Shown: positions 58,042 through 64,000 of the stretch, piece by piece
Numbering within the stretch: the stretch's first letter is position 1
Layout of the letters: the number at the start of each line of letters is the position of its first letter
NCBI RefSeq assembly: GCF_902859935.1
Contig: NZ_CADIKI010000015.1
Location: forward strand, 146,488-210,487
Reading direction: 5' to 3'
From: Paraburkholderia fynbosensis
Lineage (GTDB): Bacteria > Pseudomonadota > Gammaproteobacteria > Burkholderiales > Burkholderiaceae
Length of the DNA stretch: 64,000 bases
The notes under the pieces: generated by a model
What the model was told of the DNA's origin: nothing
The model's input: only the letters and a program-made list of their open reading frames with translations
Databases searched by the model: none
Program-made: the position numbers and the translations under genes

Positions 58042-59085
58042 ATGTCGGACCAGATTAATACGCGGCGTCGCCGTTTGCTAGGTACCACGGTTGCGGGTTT
58101 CAGTTTGCTGGAGTTCGGACTGAGCGGACTCGCGCATGCGCAGTCCGCCGAAACCACGGGCGGCGCGAAGACGGCCACGCGCGTTGCATCGTTCGAGAAT
58201 CTTCGGCAGATCAACGCCGGAACGCTGAGCATCGGCTATGCGGAGGCAGGCCCGCAGAACGGCCCGGTCGTCATTCTGCTGCACGGCTGGCCGTACGACA
58301 TCTACGCCTTCGCCGACGTCACGCCGCTGCTGGTCGCCGCGGGCTACCGCGTGATCGTGCCGTATCTGCGCGGCTATGGCTCGACGCGCTTCCTGTCCGC
58401 GGACACGCCGCGCAATGGTCAGCAGGCGGTGGTCGCGGTCGACATCATCGCGCTGATGGATGCGCTGAAAATCGACAAGGCGGTGCTAGGCGGTTTCGAC
58501 TGGGGCGCGCGCACGGTGAACATCATGGCGGCGCTGTGGCCGCAGCGCTGCAAGGCGATGGTGTCGGTGAGCGGCTATCTGATCGGCAGCCAGGAGGCCA
58601 ACCGTGCACCGCTGCCGCCGAAGGCGGAGCTGACGTGGTGGTATCAGTTCTATTTCGCCACCGAGCGCGGCCAGGCCGGTTACGACGCAAACCGTCACGA
58701 CTTCAACAAGCTGATCTGGCATACGGCGTCGCCGAAATGGAATTTCGACGATGCGACGTTCGAGCGTTCGGCGGAATCGTTCAACAATCCGGACCACGTA
58801 GCGGTGGTGATTCACAACTACCGCTGGCGCCTGGGGCTGGTCAAGGGCGAGCCGCAATACGACGACCTGGAAAGGCGTCTGGCGCTGGCGCCGCCCATTT
58901 CGGTGCCGACCATCACGCTCGAAGGCGACGCGAACGGTGCGGCGCATCCGGCCCCGGCGGCTTACGCGAAGAAGTTCACGGGCAAGTACCAGCACCGGAA
59001 CATCACGGGCGGCATCGGGCACAACCTGCCGCAGGAGGCGCCCAAGGCCTTCGCCGACGCGATCATCGACGTCGTGCGTCTCTAG
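58042..59085 (+). CDS. Tat-exported alpha/beta hydrolase, epoxide-hydrolase type
   Basis: A 347-residue hydrolase. The N-terminus has a Tat-like NTRRRRLLGTTV followed by a hydrophobic region ending AHAQS. The fold motifs are HGWP (81-84, oxyanion hole), nucleophile D153 in GGFDWGAR and H327 in GIGHNLPQE. An Asp nucleophile is typical of epoxide hydrolases and haloalkane dehalogenases, so hydrolysis of an epoxide or halide in the periplasm is likely. AAGGAG lies 7 nt before ATG 58042. It follows a DUF4148 gene under the shared element. Confidence 0.87.
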   Translation: MSDQINTRRRRLLGTTVAGFSLLEFGLSGLAHAQSAETTGGAKTATRVASFENLRQINAGTLSIGYAEAGPQNGPVVILLHGWPYDIYAFADVTPLLVAAGYRVIVPYLRGYGSTRFLSADTPRNGQQAVVAVDIIALMDALKIDKAVLGGFDWGARTVNIMAALWPQRCKAMVSVSGYLIGSQEANRAPLPPKAELTWWYQFYFATERGQAGYDANRHDFNKLIWHTASPKWNFDDATFERSAESFNNPDHVAVVIHNYRWRLGLVKGEPQYDDLERRLALAPPISVPTITLEGDANGAAHPAPAAYAKKFTGKYQHRNITGGIGHNLPQEAPKAFADAIIDVVRL

Positions 59086-59101
59086 ACCTCGAGGAATCTG
59101 G

Positions 59102-59610
59102 ATGCGAACGATCCGGACAGCATGCGCGGTAGCGCAAATGGCACTCCTGCTTTATGCACTACCCAGCGAGGTCATGGCGCAGGATGCTCACGCGCGCGCT
59201 CGCCAATTTATGGCGTGACGATTCCCGAAGGCTATCGGAAGTGGGAAATGATCGCGCCAGCCGAAGAAGCCGCGCCACTCGACGAACTTCGCGTTGTCCT
59301 CGGCAATCCTGCGGCCGTGAAGGCGATCGAGAACTCGACGGTGCCGTTTCCGGACGGGGCTATTCTGGTCAAGCTCGCTTATAAGCGGAAACAGTCCCCC
59401 GACTTCGAAACGGCGACTATCCCGGACCAGGCGACGACGGTGCAGGTGATGGTGAAGGACTCGCGCCGATACGCGTCGACGGGCGGCTGGGGTTATGGCC
59501 GCTTCATTAACGGACAGCCCGCCGATCTGGCGCAGCATCAAACGTGTTTTGCGTGTCACGAAGCACGCGTGAAAAGCCGCGACTACGTTTTCACGCATTT
59601 CGCGGCGTGA
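59102..59610 (+). pseudogene. cytochrome P460 family protein, frameshifted after the signal peptide
   Basis: The frame from ATG 59102 encodes a signal peptide (MRTIRTACAVAQMALLLYAL, ending MAQDAHARAR) and stops at 59216. The mature part, SPIYGVTIPEGYRKW to the heme motif CFACH and the end FTHFAA, lies in another frame to 59610. Removing one CG from the (CG)4 tract at 59191-59198 would join them as QDAHARSPIYGV. Thus it is an exported P460-type c-heme protein interrupted by a 2-nt insertion, either real or a sequencing error. It follows the Tat hydrolase by 16 nt. Confidence 0.8.
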
Positions 59611-59664
59611 TGTTGCGTTTGATTGCAGGGGCGCACACGGCTACATGAGGTTGGCGGGAACTGA

Positions 59665-59695
59665 GCGTGATGATCGATACCTTCGATCATCACGC
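59665..59695. terminator. perfect 13-bp hairpin, bidirectional terminator
   Basis: GCGTGATGATCGA (59665-59677) and its exact complement (59683-59695) flank a 5-nt loop. It lies between the convergent P460 and MEKHLA genes. Confidence 0.7.
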
Positions 59696-59723
59696 TTCTG
59701 TTCGTGCCGGCTATGACGCGATC

Positions 59724-60206
59724 TCACACGCCGGACGTCCACGGAATGAGCGCCGCCTGGCCGCAATAAACGCCTGCGTCATCGTGCAATTGCCAGACCA
59801 CCACGTTATCGATCCAGAAGCGCTTGCCCGACTTCGTCACACGCATGCCGCGATACGCGCAGACAAAACCGTCGCGTTCCACCTGCTCCAGGAAGGCCCG
59901 GCGTTCGTCGCGATCGGGCGCTTGCGCCGACAAGCGGGAAGGTAACCCGGTCAGTTCGTCCCAATCGTATTCGAACAGTTTTTGCGCCGTCATGTTGCCG
60001 TACACGAACACCGGGTCTGCCATGGTGTTGTGGGCGAGCAGGCCGAACGGCGCGCTCTCGTAAAGCCAGCGTGGCGCGTCTTCGATCGACACGTGCTCGG
60101 GGACAAGCGGCTTGCCGAGCAGACGCGAGTAGCTGTTCGACAGTAGATTGAAAAAGCCGGGATCGGTGCGCAGGCTCGTTTCCGTGCGTCGCTGTGCGGC
60201 GTCCAT
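59724..60206 (-). CDS. MEKHLA (PAS-like) domain protein
   Basis: A 160-residue cytoplasmic protein made of a single MEKHLA domain, a PAS relative: YESAPFGLLAHNTMADPVFVYGN, KLFEYDWDELTGLPSRLSA and RFWIDNVVVWQL are typical (given in parts). Such proteins are thought to sense small molecules, light or redox. ATG 60206 has AGGAG 9 nt upstream. It is a single gene on the minus strand, between the P460 and Ohr genes, without an output domain of its own. Confidence 0.85.
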   Translation of the reverse strand: MDAAQRRTETSLRTDPGFFNLLSNSYSRLLGKPLVPEHVSIEDAPRWLYESAPFGLLAHNTMADPVFVYGNMTAQKLFEYDWDELTGLPSRLSAQAPDRDERRAFLEQVERDGFVCAYRGMRVTKSGKRFWIDNVVVWQLHDDAGVYCGQAALIPWTSGV

Positions 60207-60676
60207 CTGCGATTTCTCCTGAAACGGTGGGAACACGAAGTGTGGCTCAAGCGGGCGGCGATGTCACGATGGCGCAAGCGTGGAGCAGGATCGTTGCCGG
60301 CGCGTTTCTTGATCTAGTCTTTGAACAGGGCGCCGATGGCCCCGCGAGCCCGCGAGAGCCGGCTCATGATCGTACGGCTTTGGCTAAGTCTGCTCCAGTC
60401 ATCGACGTTGTTCCTTGTTTGATGTCGTCTACCTGGCTTTGCCGCGCGACAAAGATCGGTATGTATGACGTCGGTCGAATTCGGTCGGGAAGATAAAGCT
60501 ATCCGTCATTCGCATCAGCACGCACTCGCTAAGCTTGGCGGCGACGATCACAGCCCAGCGAAAAAAGCCGGCGCACCCTATCGGAATGCGCCGGCCTGCT
60601 TGCGAAGATCAAGCGCTATCGCGCCGGGCGCGTGACCATGCAGTCGGCGTCAGGCAATAGCGCGAGGCAGCGCAGC
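60207..60676. other. 470-nt gap, with the ohr terminator
   Basis: Apart from the hairpin at 60561-60595 I see no gene. Frames are short and unlike known families. The promoter of the MEKHLA gene should lie near 60210-60300, but no clear hexamers are visible. Confidence 0.4.
60561..60595 (-). terminator. intrinsic terminator after ohr
   Basis: On the minus strand GCCGGCGCA/TGCGCCGGC forms a perfect 9-bp stem with an 11-nt loop, directly followed by six Ts (60566-60561). It is a textbook rho-independent terminator, about 80 nt after the ohr stop. Confidence 0.85.
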
Positions 60677-61093
60677 TTAGACAACGGTAATGACGACGTC
60701 GATATTGCCGCGCGTCGCTTTCGAATACGGACACGTTTGATGAGCCCTGTTCGCCAGTTCCTGCGCGACTTCGCGGTCGAGACCCGGGAGGCTGACGTTC
60801 AGGCGAGCCTGCAGGAGGTAAGCATCGCCGTTCATGCCCAGATCGACTTCTGCGTCGACGGCGGTATCGGCGGGTAGCGCCACTTTCAACTGTTTCGCGG
60901 CGAGTCCCATTGCGCCGATGAAGCACGCCGACCAGCCCGCGGCCAGCATCTGCTCCGGATTCGTGCCAGCGGCGGAACTGCCCGGAGGCGACAGCTTGAC
61001 GTCCAACCGGCCATCGTTGCTGCGCGACGCGCCGTCGCGGCCGCCGGTGGTGTGGGTGTTGGCGGTGTAAAGCACTTTTTCTATGCGGGTCAT
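60677..61093 (-). CDS. ohr: organic hydroperoxide resistance protein Ohr (OsmC superfamily)
   Basis: A 138-residue thiol peroxidase that reduces organic hydroperoxides with lipoyl or thiol donors. The catalytic pair is C57 (GWSACF) and C121 (QTCPYSKAT); the NPEQMLAAGWSACF and RVNVSLPGLDRE-like regions fit Ohr. No OhrR gene is nearby. It has no clear promoter and lies downstream of the 61309 DUF4148 gene in the same direction, so it may be transcribed from the shared element at 61656. It ends at the terminator 60561. Confidence 0.9.
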   Translation of the reverse strand: MTRIEKVLYTANTHTTGGRDGASRSNDGRLDVKLSPPGSSAAGTNPEQMLAAGWSACFIGAMGLAAKQLKVALPADTAVDAEVDLGMNGDAYLLQARLNVSLPGLDREVAQELANRAHQTCPYSKATRGNIDVVITVV

Positions 61094-61117
61094 GATCGAT
61101 ATCCTTGCGTGATGGGT

Positions 61118-61308
61118 TTAGTGATGCGAGTAGGTGGAAAGCGATGCGTTCAGTGCGACGCGTGCTCCCGATTCGGAAGCCGTATCGCGCACGCCGCCGT
61201 AAGACTGCGTCGCGGTCTCGGCGTTGACGTTGGCGATGGCCTGCGCCTGCGCGGTGCGAACCGTCTGCGCCTTCACCGCAGCAGCGGCGCGATACGCTCG
61301 CGTAGCGA
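61118..61308 (-). pseudogene. possible DUF4148 tail remnant
   Basis: Between the DUF4148 stop and ohr an open minus-strand frame encodes about 60 residues with AAAAVKAQTVRTAQAQAIAN and QSYGGVRDTASESG, reminiscent of the tails of DUF4148 proteins (SYGGVPQNGSTSSG in the 40113 protein). It has no start codon or signal peptide. It may be the end of a merged paralogue. Uncertain. Confidence 0.35.
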
Positions 61309-61545
61309 TCAGCTTCCCTGATAGAACTTGTTGAGCGCGGCAAGCTGACCGTCGTGCTGCGCGCGCACCAGTTCCTGACGAACTTCCTGGCGGGTCTTGC
61401 CCGTCGCGTTGGCCTGGCCGGGTGTCCACTGCTGTGTTTGCTGGGCGTCGTTGCTGACTGCGTTGGCGTCGGCCGAAGGGACTGCGTACGCGGTAGCCGT
61501 CGTGGCGAATGCGGCGAAGGCCAAAGCGATCATCGATACTTTCAT
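61309..61545 (-). CDS. short DUF4148-type exported protein
   Basis: A 78-residue exported protein with signal peptide (MKVSMIALAFAAFATTATAY, cleavage near AYAVP) and a core GKTRQEVRQELVRAQHDGQL, the DUF4148 pattern, ending LNKFYQGS. It is shorter than the other two copies. ATG 61545 has AGGAG 6 nt upstream. The shared promoter element at 61656-61752 lies 110 nt before its start, and it precedes ohr. Confidence 0.82.
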   Translation of the reverse strand: MKVSMIALAFAAFATTATAYAVPSADANAVSNDAQQTQQWTPGQANATGKTRQEVRQELVRAQHDGQLAALNKFYQGS

Positions 61546-61655
61546 GTCGTTCTCCTGAAGCTGGATTGGTGAAGAGAATCCGTCGGTTGATCTGGGGAAG
61601 CGCCGCACTCGGGTTGAGGTCTGCGGCAAGATCTTCATCAGCGTCCGTCGTTGAT

Positions 61656-61752
61656 GTATTAGAACTGGCGGAGGTATCTGGCTTGTGTCGGGAGATCGGA
61701 CTATTGCAATGCTATGTATCAACCCGATCGACATATACATTGCGATACAAAA
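61656..61752 (-). promoter_or_regulatory. 97-bp shared promoter element, copy 2 (DUF4148-ohr)
   Basis: Read on the minus strand: TTTTGTATCGCAATGTAT, GATACATAGCATTGCAA, CCGACACAAGCCAGATAC, then TCTAATAC. It is identical to copy 1 over its first 18 bases and exactly as long (97 bp). The 349-nt gap 61546-61894 contains nothing else but the DUF4148 leader. Confidence 0.8.
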
Positions 61753-61894
61753 CTATGACGGGCGTCCCGTAGTCACTTGAGGGATCGCATGCGTGTACAC
61801 GTAAGGTCGCATCCTTCGTCATACAGAACAAAGGCCGCGGCAATGTCTTCGCATTGCCGCGGCCGGTGCAGGTGATCCACCAGAAAGTACCCCA

Positions 61895-62428
61895 TCAATC
61901 CTTCTGCGCGAGCAGCGCCTGAATCGCCGCTTCCGTCTTCGCATAATCGCCTTCACCGAAGTGCGTGTACACGACCTGCCCCTTCTTGTTGAGCAGATAA
62001 AACGCGGGCCAGTACTGGTTGTTGTAAGCGCTCCACGTCGCGTACTGATTGTCCTGCGCGACCGGATAGGTGATACCGAAGCGCTTGATCGCGGTCTTGA
62101 CGTTATCGGTGTTGCGCTCGAACGGGTATTCGGGCGTGTGTACGCCAACTACCGTCAGTCCTTGATCCTTGTATTTCTGGTTCCAGCTTTTCACGTACGG
62201 CAGCGTGTTGATGCAGTTGATACAGGTGTAAGTCCAGAAATCGACGAGCACCACCTTGCCCTTCAATTGCTGAAGCGTGAGCGGCTCGCTGTTGAGCCAT
62301 TGGTTGATGCCGGTGAATTCCGGTGCGGGCGGCCCGCTCTGCAACGGCGCGGCGAGGGCGGCGGTGCCGGTGGCGGCCGTAGCGGCGAAAGTCGCGGCGA
62401 TAGCGAGTGTCTTGAGTTGAGAGAGCAT
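61895..62428 (-). CDS. exported thioredoxin-like (TlpA/DipZ-type) protein
   Basis: A 177-residue periplasmic protein with a signal peptide (cleavage near LAAP) and a TlpA-like thioredoxin fold: VDFWTYTCINCINTLPYV with redox pair C69-C72, GVHTPEYPFE and WPAFYLLNKKG with the cis-Pro. CINC differs from the CPHC/CGPC classes and is typical of the DipZ C-terminal domain. It lies 1 nt after the CcdA-type gene, which should supply its electrons. It probably reduces oxidised thiols in the periplasm. Confidence 0.92.
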   Translation of the reverse strand: MLSQLKTLAIAATFAATAATGTAALAAPLQSGPPAPEFTGINQWLNSEPLTLQQLKGKVVLVDFWTYTCINCINTLPYVKSWNQKYKDQGLTVVGVHTPEYPFERNTDNVKTAIKRFGITYPVAQDNQYATWSAYNNQYWPAFYLLNKKGQVVYTHFGEGDYAKTEAAIQALLAQKD

Positions 62429-62429
62429 G

Positions 62430-63146
62430 TCAGAGTCCTTTGAGAGAAGGGAAAATCGCAGCGATGCGGGCGTAGACCAGAACGTCGTATTGCAGATAGA
62501 TGGCGAGAGCGGTCAGCATCACTAGTACGCCGAATATCTGTTGCAGCAGTTGGGCATGGCGCGCCACCACGCGCACGCGTTGCGTCACGTAATGGCCGCC
62601 GTAAATGATCGCGAGCATCGGAATGGCGGCGCCGATCGCATACGAGGTGAGCAGCAGCGCCGACCATCCGAGGTCCTGCGCCTTGACCACCAGCACGAGG
62701 ATCGATGCCAGCACGGGCCCCGCGCATGGGGTCCAGACCGCGCCCAGCGACATGCCGAGCAGGAAGCCGCCGGCGTTGCCGCTGCCGGGCTGCCCGCCCG
62801 GCGCCATCACCGCGCCGATGCGCGCGAGCGGCGCCTCCAATTGCGCGACGAGCCAGTCGTAAGGGCGCGGCCACAGGCGCAGCAGACCCGACAGCGCGAG
62901 CAACGCGATGCCGGTATTGCGCAGTGCTTGCTGGGCGACATGCACGGTGCTGGACACCGCCCCCAGCAGCATCGCGAAGGACGCGAAGGTCAGAATGAAG
63001 CCGGCGATAATGAAGAGCGGACGCACGCGGCTCGGCCGTTCGACCGAGGTGCCGAGCAGAATCGGCATCACCGGCAGAATGCAGGGCGACGCGATGGTCA
63101 GCAGCCCGGCCAGCAAGGCGAGCGGTGTTTCGAAGGGGCTGTGCAT
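62430..63146 (-). CDS. CcdA/DsbD-type membrane thiol-electron transporter
   Basis: A 238-residue inner-membrane protein with six predicted helices. The conserved Cys-Pro motifs SPCILPVMP (helix 1) and TPCAGPVLA (helix 4) carry the two redox cysteines. It passes electrons from cytoplasmic thioredoxin to periplasmic partners, here the adjacent thioredoxin-like protein, as in DipZ, where both parts are fused. ATG 63146 has GGAG 8 nt upstream and lies 28 nt after the -10 of the shared promoter element. Confidence 0.9.
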   Translation of the reverse strand: MHSPFETPLALLAGLLTIASPCILPVMPILLGTSVERPSRVRPLFIIAGFILTFASFAMLLGAVSSTVHVAQQALRNTGIALLALSGLLRLWPRPYDWLVAQLEAPLARIGAVMAPGGQPGSGNAGGFLLGMSLGAVWTPCAGPVLASILVLVVKAQDLGWSALLLTSYAIGAAIPMLAIIYGGHYVTQRVRVVARHAQLLQQIFGVLVMLTALAIYLQYDVLVYARIAAIFPSLKGL

Positions 63147-63174
63147 GGTGGACACTCCGTGAGCTGGTATGGCC

Positions 63175-63272
63175 ATATTGGAACGTCCGCACGTATCTGG
63201 CTTATGTCGGCAATACCGCGCGCCTGCAATGTTTTGTGTCTGGCGAAGCTCGGGATACACTGCGACACAATT
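63175..63272 (-). promoter_or_regulatory. 98-bp shared promoter element, copy 3 (ccdA-thioredoxin)
   Basis: Read on the minus strand: TTGTGTCGCAGTGTATC, ACATTGCAGG, GCCGACATAAGCCAGATAC and TCCAATAT, aligned to copies 1 and 2 with one inserted base. It lies between the ccdA gene and the divergent response-regulator gene (63401), so the regulator may also autoregulate from here. Confidence 0.78.
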
Positions 63273-63400
63273 CGCCGTACGAGGCAGGCTATAAAGCGGG
63301 CATCGCCAGAAATATGGTGCAGCCGGTGCGTGATTCGCTTCCTCGTAGGAGCCGGGTGCAGTTGAAAACGCTAGCAACCATCCTGTACGAGACCCGAGTA

Positions 63401-64000
63401 ATGGAAACGACCGACCACGTATTGATCGTCGACGACGACCGCGGCATCCGCGAACTGCTCGCCGGCTACCTGGAGAAAAACGGCATGCGCGTGTCGCTCG
63501 CGGCCAACGGACGCCAGATGCGCGCCGCGCTGGAACAGGGCGCACCCGATCTGATCGTGCTCGACCTGATGCTGCCGGGCGAGGACGGTCTCGTGCTGTG
63601 CCGTGAACTGCGCGCCGGCAAATTCCGCGCCGTGCCCGTGCTGATGCTCACGGCGCGCAACGAAGAAGCGGACCGGATCCTCGGTCTGGAAATGGGCGCC
63701 GACGACTACCTGCCCAAGCCGTTTGCCGCGCGTGAACTGCTCGCGCGGATTCGCTCGGTGCTGCGCCGCGCGCGGATGCTGCCGCCTGGCATGGAGGTGA
63801 CTGAATCGGCGCAAATGCTGTGCTTCGGCGACTGGCGGCTCGATACCACCGCGCGCCATCTGCTCGATGCGGAAGGCACGATGGTCGCGTTGAGCGGCGC
63901 CGAATATCGCTTGCTGCGCGTGTTCCTCGATCATCCGCAGCGGGTGCTGACGCGCGATCAACTGCTCAATCTGACTCAGGGCCGCCAGGCCGATCAGTTC
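63401..64000 (+). CDS. OmpR-family response regulator, 3' end outside window
   Basis: A response regulator, 200 codons visible. The receiver domain (1-120) has the acidic pair DDD (11-13), phosphoacceptor D55 (VLDLMLPGEDG), T84 (MLTAR) and K106 (DDYLPKPF). The winged-helix DNA-binding domain starts near 135 (GDWRLDTTARHLL) and is cut at the right edge after SGAEYRLLRVFLDHPQ and TRDQLLNL. A histidine kinase gene may follow outside the window. It is the likely regulator of the three shared elements. ATG 63401 is the family-like start. Confidence 0.93.
   Translation, partial: METTDHVLIVDDDRGIRELLAGYLEKNGMRVSLAANGRQMRAALEQGAPDLIVLDLMLPGEDGLVLCRELRAGKFRAVPVLMLTARNEEADRILGLEMGADDYLPKPFAARELLARIRSVLRRARMLPPGMEVTESAQMLCFGDWRLDTTARHLLDAEGTMVALSGAEYRLLRVFLDHPQRVLTRDQLLNLTQGRQADQF

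Overview
The window is GC-rich, densely coded and mostly organised in short same-strand operons with GTGA/ATGA overlaps. Its gene families point to a Paraburkholderia/Burkholderia-type beta-proteobacterium, probably a secondary chromosome rich in catabolic and transport genes: DUF4148 exported proteins, many ACS-family MFS carriers, a CoA-dependent anthranilate cluster, tandem IclR regulators and RpiR-controlled sugar uptake. This assignment is inferred from gene content. I saw no rRNA, tRNA, CRISPR array, insertion sequence or prophage.

Layout. 1-5.6 kb: the end of an MFS carrier, then a GH63-like/GH13 glycosidase operon behind a perfect 16-bp palindrome and a kdpA remnant. 6-9 kb: a LysR unit (carboxymuconolactone-decarboxylase-like lipoprotein, LysR, aldo/keto reductase) with two matching T-N11-A dyads. 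9.4-11.8 kb: DHA2 drug exporter and GST. 11.9-21.5 kb: a nine-gene minus-strand operon for CoA-dependent aerobic degradation of 2-aminobenzoate (anthranilate), with its own MarR and a strong promoter whose spacer holds a dyad. 21.6-33 kb: lactonase remnant, M30 metallopeptidase, MFS, GGDEF-EAL protein, Tat-exported phosphatase behind a possible Pho box, glycine-zipper protein, and an argininosuccinate-lyase-like protein with a signal peptide. 33-40.5 kb: MFS, crotonase and CaiB-type CoA transferase with a LysR, an NHL-repeat Tat protein, then an exported hydrolase and DUF4148 pair. 41-48 kb: sugar or polyol ABC importer with dehydrogenase and RpiR regulator around a divergent promoter carrying matching operator candidates. 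48-53 kb: two IclR regulators divergent from an MBL protein, flavin monooxygenase and DUF2783 operon. 53-55.4 kb: a Fur-box operon of nitroreductase, an unknown protein and a phosphopantetheinyl-transferase-like protein that has lost its catalytic acids. 55.6-64 kb: MFS, P450 remnant and a stress-type cluster.

The most interesting signal is in the last 7 kb. Three promoters, upstream of two DUF4148 genes and of a CcdA/thioredoxin pair, carry the same ~97-bp element: GTATC/GATAC half-sites, an invariant GCCAGATAC, then a TAATAC-like -10 at a fixed distance, with no recognisable -35. The third copy adjoins the gene for an OmpR-family response regulator that runs off the right edge. Together the three transcription units would cover two DUF4148 proteins, an exported epoxide-hydrolase-like protein, a frameshifted cytochrome P460, an Ohr peroxidase, and a CcdA/thioredoxin envelope thiol-redox pair. 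I infer a two-component envelope/oxidative-stress regulon. The stimulus is unknown and the binding is not shown.
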